From Candidatus Gastranaerophilales bacterium (lineage in GTDB: Bacteria; Cyanobacteriota; Vampirovibrionia; Gastranaerophilales; Gastranaerophilaceae), in contig CALUPP010000046.1 of the NCBI GenBank assembly GCA_944322685.1, positions 1 through 35,604 on the forward strand: 35,604 nucleotides of DNA. Reading direction: 5' to 3'. Position 1 is the first letter of the stretch; each line of letters begins with the position of its first letter. Positions 16,922 through 25,388 of the stretch are shown here, piece by piece. Both the position numbers and the translations under genes were made by a program. The notes beneath the pieces were generated by a model that saw nothing but the letters and a program-made list of their open reading frames with translations, made no database searches and was not told the origin of the DNA.

Positions 16922-18760
16922 TCATTTATTTTTTTCGTTAAAAAACCTATAAACCGCATTAGCAGCGCGTTTTCCGATTTTTACGGCCAGTTCTTCCGCA
17001 GAAGTTTGGGAAATTTTTCGCACATTTTTAAATTCATGCAGCAAAATGTCGCGGTTTTTCGGCGAAAGCCCTTTTATTTCGTCCAGAATCGACTTTGTAG
17101 CGCTCTTTTGGCGGAGATTTCTGTGATAAGTGATGGCAAAACGGTGCGCTTCGTCCCTTATCCGTTGGAAAAAATAAAGCGCGGGCGAATTTATCGGAAA
17201 AATGACCGGTTTTGATTCATGAGGCTTGAAAACCTCCTCGAGCCGCTTTGCGAGCGACACAACGTCCTGATTTTCCATCCCGATTTTCTCAAAAACCTCC
17301 ATAACCGAAGAAAGCTGCCCTTTTCCGCCGTCGATGATGATTAAATCGGGCATGGGGAGCGATTCTGTGAGTTTTCCCGTGTAGCGACGCTCGACGACCT
17401 CTTTCATGGATTGAAAATCGTCGGGTTTTGACTCAGTGGAGCGAACTTTGAACTTGCGGTATTTGGATTTTTTCGGCATGCCGTTTTCGAACGTTACCAT
17501 CGACGCAACCGTGTTCGTTCCTTGAATATGCGAGATATCGAAGCATTCCACGATGTACGGAAATTTTCTCAAACCCAGTTTTTCCTGGATATATGAGCCG
17601 ACTTCGTTGTAATCGCGCTGAATTTCGGTCAATTTTTCGAGTTTTGTCTTTTCAAAGAAAAATTTCGCGTTTTTTTCCGCCAGATTCAAAAGCTCAATGT
17701 TGCGTTTTGTCGGGCGGCTGCTAAATTTGATATTTCGGCCCGTTTTTTGCGAAAGCCATTTTGAATAAAGCTCAATTTCGCTTTCTTCAAGGATTTCCGG
17801 AAGCACAATCGTGCCGGGGATTTCCGGCTCGGAGCACATTGTGTAATATTCCTTTAAAAACGTCGAAAGAACCTCGTTTTCGCCCGAAAGTTCAAGGTTT
17901 GAGAACTGAAAATCCTTTTTGTCGGTCAAACGCCCCTGCCGAATCTGCAAAAGCGACACAACATGCAGATTTCCCTCGCAAAAAAGCGCGATAATATCCT
18001 GATTTATGTTTGTGTTCTCGGAAACGACTTTCTGGCGCTCCATGGTCTTTTGAACGTCAAAATAACTGTCGCGGTAGCGCGCAGCCTTTTCGTAGTCCTG
18101 TTTTTCGGCGTATTTTTCCATTTCAACGCGCAGCCGGTTGATTAATTCCTGCTGTTTACCCGTCAAAAACAGCTCAACGCCTTTTAAAATGTTTTTGTAC
18201 TCCTCGGGCGTAACTTTTCGCTGGCAAGGCGCGCAGCAGCGTCCGATTTGGTAATAAAGGCACGGGCGGTCTTTGAATTTTGGGGTTTTGCACTGTTTTA
18301 GCGGAAAAAGCTTTTTCAAAAGGTCGAGCGTCGAATACATTGCCCGCGAATCCGTGTACGGCCCGAAATATTTGCCCTTTATCTTGTTAATATTGGCTTT
18401 TCGCGTAACGATTATGCGCGGATATTCCTCATCCGTGATGACAAAATACGGAAACTTCTTATCATCCTTTAAAAGCACGTTATACTTGGGTTTGTGCTTT
18501 TTTATTAGGTGAGATTCAAGAATCAGCGCCTCGACTTCGGTGTCGGTGATGATAAATTGGATTTTTTTTATTTGCGGAACCATAATCCGCAGCTTCGGCG
18601 AATCGTGGGTCTTGTTAAAATAGCTGTGGACGCGTTTTTTCAGGTTTTTTGCTTTTCCGACGTAAATAATCTCGCCGTTTTTGTCAAAAAACTGATAAGA
18701 ACCGCTCAATTCTGGCAAAATCGCCAACGTCTGCTGAACTTCGTCCAATATTTTTTTCAT
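16922..18760 (-). CDS. uvrC: Excinuclease ABC subunit C
   Basis: UvrC makes both incisions in nucleotide excision repair. The 612-residue protein has an N-terminal GIY-YIG nuclease (IIYVGKAKNLKKR, 31-43), although the usual PGVY start is SGSY here. A cysteine cluster follows at 157-179 (C157, C167, C175, C176, C179), matching the iron-sulfur region of UvrC. Then come a UVR helical motif near 205-240, the RNase H-like second nuclease (ECFDISHIQGTN, PDLIIIDGGKGQL, DEAHRFAITYHR), and C-terminal helix-hairpin-helix elements (FKNVRKISQTSAEELA). Length is typical. A GGAGG lies 12 nt from the ATG. It is on the same strand as uvrD, 307 bp apart. Confidence 0.96.
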   Translation of the reverse strand: MKKILDEVQQTLAILPELSGSYQFFDKNGEIIYVGKAKNLKKRVHSYFNKTHDSPKLRIMVPQIKKIQFIITDTEVEALILESHLIKKHKPKYNVLLKDDKKFPYFVITDEEYPRIIVTRKANINKIKGKYFGPYTDSRAMYSTLDLLKKLFPLKQCKTPKFKDRPCLYYQIGRCCAPCQRKVTPEEYKNILKGVELFLTGKQQELINRLRVEMEKYAEKQDYEKAARYRDSYFDVQKTMERQKVVSENTNINQDIIALFCEGNLHVVSLLQIRQGRLTDKKDFQFSNLELSGENEVLSTFLKEYYTMCSEPEIPGTIVLPEILEESEIELYSKWLSQKTGRNIKFSSRPTKRNIELLNLAEKNAKFFFEKTKLEKLTEIQRDYNEVGSYIQEKLGLRKFPYIVECFDISHIQGTNTVASMVTFENGMPKKSKYRKFKVRSTESKPDDFQSMKEVVERRYTGKLTESLPMPDLIIIDGGKGQLSSVMEVFEKIGMENQDVVSLAKRLEEVFKPHESKPVIFPINSPALYFFQRIRDEAHRFAITYHRNLRQKSATKSILDEIKGLSPKNRDILLHEFKNVRKISQTSAEELAVKIGKRAANAVYRFFNEKNK

Positions 18761-18908
18761 ACAGCCGGCCGCCTCCGCAGAAAACGCGAGCAGATAACAG
18801 CCAAATCCGGAGATTTATATAGCATTTTGCACAAAAAATGACCAAAATTGTTCCCCTGAGATTGTTTCATGGCCGCGAGATAATAGTCAAAACATCTTGT
18901 CCTTGCGA

Positions 18909-18932
18909 TTCCGAAACAAGTTCGGAATGACG
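18909..18932. repeat. Dispersed palindrome, TTCCGAA type, copy 2
   Basis: TTCCGAA and TTCGGAA arms flank ACAAG and are followed by ATGACG. It is the best-preserved member in the window and is related to 3044-3067. Confidence 0.7.
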
Positions 18933-18982
18933 GGTTGTAATTGCCGCCTTGGGCTTGTTTCAGGAACTTATTATCGGCAAGG

Positions 18983-19006
18983 TTCCGAAACGAGCTCAAA
19001 ATGACA
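18983..19006. repeat. Dispersed palindrome, TTCCGAA type, copy 3
   Basis: TTCCGAAACGAGCTCAAAAT followed by GACA keeps the left arm and the terminal ATGACA of the family, while the right arm is degenerate. It is preceded by TTATCGGCAAG, shared with the region before the copy at 3044. Confidence 0.55.
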
Positions 19007-19067
19007 TTACGGCTAAGTTTTGAACATATTTGGCGTAAAATTATATAGAAATCCCCAATTTCGACCA

Positions 19068-21035
19068 TCATTCCACCTCTAAAACCCACCGCTCGAGCAC
19101 ATCAGGCGGCAAATCCTCCAAAAACCGCGACGGCTTCGACAAAACCATCCCCGTGGAATGGTCGTACATGTCGATGGGGTAGGTTATGTGCAAATAAGTC
19201 TTTGCGCGCGTCGCCGCAACGTACATCAGGCGCAGTTCTTCGTCGAGCTCCTCAGGCGAATTGAACGAAAACACCGACGGAAACCGCCCGTCAACCGCAC
19301 CGATAATGAAAACGGCTTTCCATTCAAGACCTTTGGCGCTATGGATGGTCGAAAGGGTCAAACATTCGTCTTTTTGCGCCCCGTCAACGTCGCTGACCGA
19401 AGAATCCGGCGGCTCGAGCGCCAAATCGCTCAAAAAGTCCTCAAGATTTGTGTAGCCCTCAGAAAGATAAAGAAAATGCTCCAAATCCTTTTGCCGCTTG
19501 GTATAATCGTCGTATTTTGCCGTCAAAATCGGGTAATAATACTCCAAAATTCGTTCTACAATCTGCGCGGGCTTAAAAATGTCCTTTCTCGCCTCGTCAA
19601 CCGTTGCAAACAGGCGTTTTATGCCGTCAGAGCACTTTGCGGGAAGGGCGGGCGTTCCATTCGCGGCGGGAACGGTCAAAATCGGCAAAAGTTTTGCCGC
19701 AGTCTGCGTTCCGACCCCGTCAAGCAGCAGCAAAACGCGATTAAGGCTGATTACGTCGGCCGAATTCAGAATAATCCGCAAATAAGCGATAATATCCTTA
19801 ACATGCGCGGTTTCAATGAACTTCAGTCCGCCGAATTTGCGGTAAGGAATGGATTTTTTCGCCAATTCAATCTCCAAATTGTACGTCATTCGCGCGCTTC
19901 GGGCCAAAACGGCGATGTCATCAAGCGAAATATCCTCCTCTTGAAGCTCCAAAATCCGCTGACAGATAAATTCCGCCTCGGTTTGCATGTCTTTTGTACA
20001 GATTAGAGCCGGCTTTTCAGGCGAATCAATCGTTGAAAAAAGCGTTTTTGAGTACTTTTCTTTTGCTTTTTTGATGATTTCGTTGGTCAAATTCAGGATA
20101 TTTTTTGAGCTGCGGTAGTTTTGTTCGAGTTTTATGATTTTTGTGCCGGGGAAAATGTGCGGAAATTCCATAATATTGCGGAAATTCGCCCCCCTGAACG
20201 AATAAATGCTCTGCGAATCATCGCCAACCGCCATGACATTTCCGTGTTCGGACGCCAAAAGCCTGATAATGTCCGCCTGGAGCGCGTTTGTATCCTGATA
20301 TTCGTCAATTAATATGTATTTGTATTGGTTTGAAATCTTTTTTCTGAGCTCATCGTTCGAGCTTAGCAGAGTTTTCAGGTACAAAAGCAAGTCGTCATAG
20401 TCGAGCAGGCTGTTTTTGCGCTTATAAGCCGCATATTCGCGCGAGATTTCGTTTATTTTATCCGTACAGTGCTCAAACTGGCGGTATTCCTGCTCAATCA
20501 CGTCTTTTGCGGCCATGTTTTTGTTGATTGATTTTGAATAAATGTCCAAAATCGTGCCTTTTCGCGGAAAACGCTTTTCGCCCTTGTCGATTATGCTCCC
20601 GCGGATATGGTTAATCACGTCCTCAGCGTCGGAGCGGTCAATTATGGTGAAATTGCTTTTCAAATCAAGAAAATTTGAATATTTCCTCAAAATAGCATTC
20701 GAAAACGAGTGAAACGTTCCGCCCGCGACCTTTTCGCACCTTGAATCAAGAATCATCACCGCACGGTTAAGCATTTCGTCCGCAGCCTTTTTTGTAAAGG
20801 TCAAAAGCAGGATATTTTCAGGCGCAACGCCGCTTTCAATAAGCCTTGCGACGCGATAGGTCAAAGTTTTGGTTTTTCCCGAGCCCGCACCGGCAATAAC
20901 GAGCACCGCGCCTTTGTCGAACTTCACCGCCTCAAGCTGCGCGGGGTTGAGCTCTTTTTCGTAGCCGATTTTATAAACCGCCTCGGTTTGCTGCTTTCTC
21001 AGGACGTATTTTTTTACGGGTGTAATCTCTTGCAT
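19068..21035 (-). CDS. uvrD: UvrD/PcrA-family DNA helicase
   Basis: This is an SF1A 3'-5' helicase acting in excision repair and clearing of stalled polymerases. In order it has the Q-motif (LNPAQLEAV), Walker A AGAGSGKT (48-55), LLLTFTKKAADEM, and the DEYQDTN box (ILIDEYQDTNALQ). It continues with motif III (GDDSQSIYSFRGA), the YRSS box, motif V (LSTIHSAKGLEWKAVF) and motif VI (EELRLMYVAATRAK). I use the ATG at 21035 (655 residues); a TTG at 21053 would add six. It is somewhat shorter than E. coli UvrD and lacks the long C-terminal tail. UvrD and PcrA cannot be told apart by sequence alone. uvrC follows on the same strand. Confidence 0.93.
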   Translation of the reverse strand: MQEITPVKKYVLRKQQTEAVYKIGYEKELNPAQLEAVKFDKGAVLVIAGAGSGKTKTLTYRVARLIESGVAPENILLLTFTKKAADEMLNRAVMILDSRCEKVAGGTFHSFSNAILRKYSNFLDLKSNFTIIDRSDAEDVINHIRGSIIDKGEKRFPRKGTILDIYSKSINKNMAAKDVIEQEYRQFEHCTDKINEISREYAAYKRKNSLLDYDDLLLYLKTLLSSNDELRKKISNQYKYILIDEYQDTNALQADIIRLLASEHGNVMAVGDDSQSIYSFRGANFRNIMEFPHIFPGTKIIKLEQNYRSSKNILNLTNEIIKKAKEKYSKTLFSTIDSPEKPALICTKDMQTEAEFICQRILELQEEDISLDDIAVLARSARMTYNLEIELAKKSIPYRKFGGLKFIETAHVKDIIAYLRIILNSADVISLNRVLLLLDGVGTQTAAKLLPILTVPAANGTPALPAKCSDGIKRLFATVDEARKDIFKPAQIVERILEYYYPILTAKYDDYTKRQKDLEHFLYLSEGYTNLEDFLSDLALEPPDSSVSDVDGAQKDECLTLSTIHSAKGLEWKAVFIIGAVDGRFPSVFSFNSPEELDEELRLMYVAATRAKTYLHITYPIDMYDHSTGMVLSKPSRFLEDLPPDVLERWVLEVE

Positions 21036-21161
21036 AATGTTATTATGCGTCAATTTTGCGTCCGGTGCAAATTTTTTGGTGTTTTGTATATTGTTTTGAT
21101 GAGAAGCGTTCTTAAAATCTAAAAAATCTCAAAAAGTTTACGCTTTTAGCATAACTGCAAG

Positions 21162-22715
21162 CTACATGTTTAATGCATAGGCGAAAATTTCTCCGGCGTG
21201 GTGGTTGTATGCGATTCCGTCTTCTTTTGTAAAAAGGTTGTTCCAATGGCTCGCTGCATCGCCAAAAGCAGAATATGACGGGTTGCACATCATAAGATGG
21301 TGGGTGTTTGTGTCATATCGGAGCGGAAAAAGGTCGTGCATCTGCATAAAACTCGGCAATTTGTCCGCCGGATTGTTGTATCCGAACAGGCATGAGCGCA
21401 TTCTGTTCAATCTTTGTTCGTAACTGTACCAACCCTCGTCATTATCGTTGGAAACCTCGGGGCCGGGCGCGTATTCCCGGCAGAATTTGTATTCTTCCGC
21501 CCATTTTTTTATGTCTTCAATGTCATCAGCGTTGCCCCAGGCCGTTCCGCAGGTGACGCCCATGTTTTTGTAGCGGTTTATATCCCAGTCGCAGCGTTCT
21601 CCGGCAAAACTCAGGTCATTGCGGCTTGAGCGGCTGCGGATTTCGTAAAAAATACGCTGCATAAGCTCATAATCGGGAGTTTTCCCCACACCCGTATAAA
21701 AATGCGGCTGATATCCGTCGACATGTTTGAGTGAATCAAAGAAAATCGCGTCAAACCCGAGATTTACCGCTTTGACGTTTTCATTTATAAAAATTTCGAT
21801 ATGTTCGTCGTTTTCCCATTTGAAAGGGACATCAGGCTTGTCAAAAGAGGCGATTTTGAGCTGATCTTCAGAAATCAGCATCCTGAAACCGGTTTTTAGC
21901 CCCCGAAAATGCGCAATATCATTAAAAGCACGGATTTGTTCCTCCGCAGTGACAGCGGGAGTTTGATTTTCCAGCCCGGGAAGCAGAATATTTGCGCTGT
22001 AACCCGTGTTAAAGCGGATTCCGTAGAGCGAATTTTCCTCCCAAGGCGCCTTGTTGTAGCCATCGCCGTAAATATTCGGGAAAAGCTGAGAGAGAATAAC
22101 ACAGTTTGCCCAGCTCCTTGCAGACGGCGGGATTGCCCCCAAAAGCTTTATCGCGCTCAGCATTCCGCCCGAACATTTATTTTTTTGCATTCTTGCAACG
22201 GCTCGGTTGTTAATTTCTATATAATTTGCGTTTCTGCCCCATTTGTCGCCGTAATTCGGCGTTTCAATTTTGGGCGGAAAAATTTTATAAAAATATCCGC
22301 TCTCCGTAAGCGTAGAAATGGTTTCAATCGACTCTTTGAGCGTTCTGTTCAAAAGCACAGCGGGCGTAATTCGGGCCATCCAGCGTTTTTTGTGCGCATA
22401 ATCGATTCCCCGATATGCAAATTCATCGGCCCATTCGTCTTTTTTAAGGATAATTGAGCCAGAAATAGCTTTCAAAAGCTTGTTTACCGGCGCATTTTCC
22501 TCCCAAAAACGCTCCTTTAAGAGTTCGTAAATTGTATTTTCATAGTCTTTTATTTCAAAAAGACCGCGGTTTTTATTAAATTTTTGTGCGGCAATTCTTT
22601 CCATACAGCCAGTATAGAAACCAATTTTTGCCGAAACATTGCCGCAAACTACCGTTTTTTGTAATTGTAAACGGTCAGAATAACTGTCCGATAGGGGGAT
22701 TTTAATTTTTTGCAT
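21162..22715 (-). CDS. Glycoside hydrolase-like protein with degenerate amylase motifs
   Basis: I do not recognise a characterised family for this 517-residue protein. Its second half looks like part of an alpha-amylase (GH13-type) barrel. FNTGYSANILLPG and the AFNDIAHFRGLKTGF stretch correspond to the early strands. GFDAIFFDSLKHVDGY (320-335) resembles the nucleophile motif, with D327, but with Phe where GH13 has Arg two residues earlier. FAGERCDW (370-377) could supply the acid/base E373, and MQMHDLF (458-464) resembles the conserved His-Asp motif. There is no signal peptide, so it is probably cytoplasmic. The ribosome binding site is weak; an ATG at residue 38 is an alternative start. The fold assignment is inference. 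Confidence 0.55.
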   Translation of the reverse strand: MQKIKIPLSDSYSDRLQLQKTVVCGNVSAKIGFYTGCMERIAAQKFNKNRGLFEIKDYENTIYELLKERFWEENAPVNKLLKAISGSIILKKDEWADEFAYRGIDYAHKKRWMARITPAVLLNRTLKESIETISTLTESGYFYKIFPPKIETPNYGDKWGRNANYIEINNRAVARMQKNKCSGGMLSAIKLLGAIPPSARSWANCVILSQLFPNIYGDGYNKAPWEENSLYGIRFNTGYSANILLPGLENQTPAVTAEEQIRAFNDIAHFRGLKTGFRMLISEDQLKIASFDKPDVPFKWENDEHIEIFINENVKAVNLGFDAIFFDSLKHVDGYQPHFYTGVGKTPDYELMQRIFYEIRSRSSRNDLSFAGERCDWDINRYKNMGVTCGTAWGNADDIEDIKKWAEEYKFCREYAPGPEVSNDNDEGWYSYEQRLNRMRSCLFGYNNPADKLPSFMQMHDLFPLRYDTNTHHLMMCNPSYSAFGDAASHWNNLFTKEDGIAYNHHAGEIFAYALNM

Positions 22716-22743
22716 GCTCTGCGGACGTAAAAAGCCAAAATCG

Positions 22744-22787
22744 GCCGGAAAAAATTTTTTTAATTAAATAACGGAAAAATTTCCGGC
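22744..22787 (-). terminator. Probable terminator of the XRE regulator gene
   Basis: GCCGGAAA and TTTCCGGC form an 8-bp stem around a long A/T-rich loop, with a T-rich stretch after it on the minus strand. It lies 24 bp beyond the regulator's stop. The long loop lowers confidence. Confidence 0.4.
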
Positions 22788-22810
22788 TTTAGGGCATTTA
22801 ATTTTCGGAT

Positions 22811-23476
22811 TTATTTTTCCTGAAGAAGCAGCATGCCTTTCACCGTCAACATCAGCTCCTGCAACGCTTCTTTACTTGAAAACGAGCTGAGCGCAAGGTT
22901 AATAAATTCAAGTTTTTGCAGGTCGTCGGAAATATTTTTCAATTTCATCTCGGTATCTTCATAAATTTTGTAATTTTTGATTGCCTGATTGGAGAGCAGC
23001 GTTTCAATAGTGCCATCCGGGTTGAAAACCCTTATCCCGCCGCGCTCGCGACCGTCAAAATACTGAACTTTTATCGGCGTGCCCAGTCTTCTTGCCGTTT
23101 CGAGCATTGACAGCTCAGTTTTGTCCGACGGGAACGTGCGTTTTTTGAATTCTTTTTTCAAAACCGGCGATTCCGTCTTTATTGTGACATTTTCGTCCTT
23201 TTTCACAAGATTTACGACAGGAACGTTATACGTGCCGGTTTTGACGATTGATTCTTTAATTTGCCACTCAAATTTGAAGAACGCATCAGGCGGAACCTCA
23301 AGAGCAAGGCAAATTTTCTCAAAAGTTTCGGCTGACGGATAGTTTTCGCCTTTTTCAATCCTTGTTAATTGTCTTTGGTTGACATCGATGATTTCAGCGA
23401 GCTTTTCTTGAGTCAAACCGCGGCTTTTTCTATATTCTTTTATTTTTGCACCGAGTGCTTCTTTGAAAGTTTTCAT
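22811..23476 (-). CDS. XRE-family transcriptional regulator
   Basis: This is a predicted DNA-binding repressor or activator of 221 residues. The N-terminus is a Cro/C1-type helix-turn-helix (KEALGAKIKEYRKSRGLTQ, then KLAEIIDVNQRQLTRIEKGE, through PPDAFF near residue 66). The remaining 150 residues, with IKVQYFDGRERGGIRVF and a helical C-terminus, match no ligand domain I know. The frame is open to 23563, but I place the start at the ATG at 23476. The helix-turn-helix follows it directly, and TATAAT lies 9 nt upstream, suggesting a leaderless mRNA. Divergent from it is a strong promoter with an embedded palindrome, so it may regulate itself and the exported gene at 23801. Confidence 0.85.
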   Translation of the reverse strand: MKTFKEALGAKIKEYRKSRGLTQEKLAEIIDVNQRQLTRIEKGENYPSAETFEKICLALEVPPDAFFKFEWQIKESIVKTGTYNVPVVNLVKKDENVTIKTESPVLKKEFKKRTFPSDKTELSMLETARRLGTPIKVQYFDGRERGGIRVFNPDGTIETLLSNQAIKNYKIYEDTEMKLKNISDDLQKLEFINLALSSFSSKEALQELMLTVKGMLLLQEK

Positions 23477-23485
23477 AACTTTGTC

Positions 23486-23491
23486 ATTATA
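23486..23491 (-). promoter_or_regulatory. -10 box of the XRE regulator gene
   Basis: A perfect minus-strand TATAAT lies 9 nt from the ATG at 23476. The predicted start site is within about three bases of the ATG, so the mRNA would be leaderless or nearly so. The -35 is poor. Confidence 0.45.
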
Positions 23492-23546
23492 TCCGCTTGC
23501 GAAAAGGATTTTAAGGAAGTAAAACTGCGTCATGAAAAAATACATC

Positions 23547-23575
23547 TTGACATGTGACGTCATATGTCGTATTAT
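23547..23575 (+). promoter_or_regulatory. Strong sigma-70 promoter directed toward 23801
   Basis: TTGACA (23547-23552), a 17-bp spacer and TATTAT (23570-23575) form a near-perfect promoter. It fires away from the XRE gene. The next plus-strand gene starts at 23801, implying a leader of about 220 nt in which I see no convincing ORF. Confidence 0.65.
23550..23567. promoter_or_regulatory. 18-bp palindromic operator candidate within the promoter
   Basis: ACATGTGACGTCATATGT is symmetric at 16 of 18 positions around a perfect TGACGTCA core. It overlaps the -35 and fills the spacer. A second A/T-rich inverted repeat (TATTATT-GTT-AATAATA, 23570-23586) covers the -10. A bound dimer here would block the promoter. 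The adjacent XRE regulator is the natural candidate ligand. Confidence 0.5.
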
Positions 23576-23586
23576 TGTTAATAATA

Positions 23587-23800
23587 GTTACACCATAATT
23601 ATTTTTGTCCAGCCTTTTTAGGCTATTCCGAGTGTTCGCCCCTGATATATTTTTTTGTAAAAAATTAATATATAAAACTTAATAATTGCAAAATTAATGA
23701 CGAATTACAGCATATTTTTTTACAAATTTTGCATTTTAGACGGGGTTAAAATATCTTTTGGCGCAATGACTTTTTTTGAATAACCATTAATAATAATGAT
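23587..23800. other. Long leader region before the exported gene
   Basis: This is A/T-rich and gene-free. A short AGCC-TTTTTA-GGCT hairpin lies near 23610. A 28-codon frame (23697-23783) lacks a ribosome binding site, so I do not call it. No known riboswitch is recognisable. Confidence 0.4.
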
Positions 23801-24331
23801 ATGAAAAAAGTTTGTTTATTTTTAATTTTTCTGGCGCTCAATTGCCCTTTAAGCTGCGCTGCGGTGCTTCAAGGCGGAATTTCAATGGATGTGACCGGTG
23901 CCAGAGATGCGGCTTTTGAAAATGTCGGGCCAAATCTTTCAAAAGAGTTGATTTTGGCCAACTTTATAGACCCAAACTACGAAGCGAACCGAATCGCGCT
24001 GTTAAACGGGCAAATTGACCTGAAAGACAGGGAATTGTGCCAATTCTCATCGGGAATTTACGGCGTCCGCTATAATAACGACCCATATCGGGCATACTAT
24101 TACACAAAAGACGGCCGGCTCGACTATACCGACAAAAAAAGCCGGCTGGAATACCCGCACAACGTCGCAACATACGACCTTAGGGGCAATCTCATCGGAA
24201 GCGCGTATTATGTTTCCAAATTTGAGCAGTATATTTTTGACAAGGACAAAAATCTCACCACCCACTGGGTCGGAAACACCGGATATGACAAAAACGGCAA
24301 CGTTAAAGCCTCAAGACGGTATTTTGAATAA
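23801..24331 (+). CDS. Hypothetical exported protein with aromatic KDG repeats
   Basis: This 176-residue protein begins with a clear signal peptide (MKKVCLFLIFLALNCPLSCA, probable cleavage near residue 21). The cysteines do not fit a lipobox well, so it is more likely a soluble periplasmic or secreted protein. The C-terminal half contains spaced turns of the form YYTKDGRLDY, TYDLRGNLIGS, FDKDKNLTTHW and YDKNGNVKASRRYF, reminiscent of YD- or MORN-type beta-hairpin repeats. No enzyme motif is visible. There is no Shine-Dalgarno site near the ATG. Its likely promoter is the palindrome-containing one at 23547-23575, which places it under possible control of the divergent XRE regulator. The function is unknown. 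Confidence 0.65.
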   Translation: MKKVCLFLIFLALNCPLSCAAVLQGGISMDVTGARDAAFENVGPNLSKELILANFIDPNYEANRIALLNGQIDLKDRELCQFSSGIYGVRYNNDPYRAYYYTKDGRLDYTDKKSRLEYPHNVATYDLRGNLIGSAYYVSKFEQYIFDKDKNLTTHWVGNTGYDKNGNVKASRRYFE

Positions 24332-24635
24332 AAAATGCCATTTTGCAGCTGAAAAATCGCATATTTTGCTATGAACGAACCGAAAAACAATGCTAAATCC
24401 CTCATTGAGCGGTTTATGCTCCTCACACTCTTTGCTGCCGCTCAAGGCGGAGTTTTTTTGCAATGGAGCGGAGATCAGGGAAATTTTCTGTTTAAAAAAG
24501 CGAATTCAAGGAGCAGGAAAAATGGCTTTGCCACTAAATAAATAATCGTGTTAAAATTGAAACCGGCTCCGGCCTATACAGAATAACAAGCTGCAAGAAT
24601 TTGCGCCCAATATTAAAGAAAAAAGAGGAAAAAAT
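24332..24635. other. Gap between the exported gene and yebC
   Basis: I see no secure gene. A 56-codon frame at 24371-24541 has no ribosome binding site and is not called. A promoter for yebC is likely: TTGCCA (24528-24533), an 18-bp spacer, and TAAAAT (24552-24557) with a TG extension at 24549-24550. Confidence 0.5.
24528..24557 (+). promoter_or_regulatory. Promoter of yebC
   Basis: TTGCCA, an 18-bp spacer and TGTTAAAAT (an extended -10) lie about 80 nt before the yebC ATG. Confidence 0.5.
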
Positions 24636-25388
24636 ATGTCAGGACACTCAAAATGGTCAACAATTAAGCACAAAAAAGCAAAAGTCGACGCACAAAGAGG
24701 CGTTGCGTTTCAAAAATTTTCAATGGAAATCATTGTAGCTTCAAAACTTGGCGGCCCCGATCCGTCTGCGAATTTCCGGTTGAGAACGGCGATTGAAAAA
24801 GCCAAAGCAGCCGGACTGCCGAATGACAACATCAAACGTGCTATTGAAAAAGGCTCGGGACAAGGTTCTTCAGACAATTATGAAGAGCTTGTATATGAGG
24901 GATACGGCCCGGGCGGTGCAGCGATTATTATTGAAGCAATGACCGACAACAGAAACCGTACCGCGGGCGATTTGAGAAGCAATTTTACAAAATTCGGCGG
25001 AAACATGGGCGAAACCGGCTGCGTAGGCTGGATGTTCAAGCAGGCGGGCGTCATTACCTTTGACAAAGAGGGGACAAATTACGAAAAACTCTTTGAAGAA
25101 GCAATTAACGCCGGTGCGGAGGATTTTGTTGATGAAGAAGACGAATACAAAGTTATTACTGCGGTTGAAAACTTCCAGATTGTGACAGAATCGCTTGAAA
25201 AGCTGGGATTTAAACACAAATCGGCAGAACTGTCCAGGATTCCTGAAAATACGATTGAAATAACCGATCCTGCGGTCGCAACGAGCCTTTTAAAGCTGAT
25301 GGACAGGCTTGAGGAGCACAACGACGTACAAAATGTTTATTCAAACTTTGATATTCCCGATGAAATTATGGAGAAAGTTTCTTTGTAG
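24636..25388 (+). CDS. yebC: YebC/PmpR family protein
   Basis: YebC-family proteins (TACO1 in mitochondria) have been described both as transcription regulators and as ribosome-associated translation factors. The 250-residue protein has the invariant start [21 protein letters not shown], the [28 protein letters not shown]-type stretch in two parts near 45-75, [23 protein letters not shown], and the closing [16 protein letters not shown]. Length is standard. The ribosome binding site AGAGGA precedes the ATG and an extended -10 promoter lies upstream. It is monocistronic here, without the ruvC or ruvA neighbours often seen elsewhere. Confidence 0.95.
   Translation: MSGHSKWSTIKHKKAKVDAQRGVAFQKFSMEIIVASKLGGPDPSANFRLRTAIEKAKAAGLPNDNIKRAIEKGSGQGSSDNYEELVYEGYGPGGAAIIIEAMTDNRNRTAGDLRSNFTKFGGNMGETGCVGWMFKQAGVITFDKEGTNYEKLFEEAINAGAEDFVDEEDEYKVITAVENFQIVTESLEKLGFKHKSAELSRIPENTIEITDPAVATSLLKLMDRLEEHNDVQNVYSNFDIPDEIMEKVSL

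Larger units (their letters stand above)
18761..19067. other. Repeat-bearing gap between uvrD and uvrC
   Basis: No gene is visible. It contains two copies of the TTCCGAA-type palindrome (18909-18932 and 18983-19006) and an inverted partial copy (CTTGTTTCAGGAA, about 18953-18965). The uvrC ribosome binding site is at the left edge. On the minus strand this would be transcribed leader or spacer between the two repair genes. Confidence 0.6.

Noticed and set aside
23697-23783. 28-codon frame in the leader before 23801, as a possible leader peptide
   Set aside because: No ribosome binding site and no attenuator-like structure.
24371-24541. 56-codon open frame before yebC
   Set aside because: No ribosome binding site, no recognisable features, and its 3' end overlaps the likely yebC promoter.
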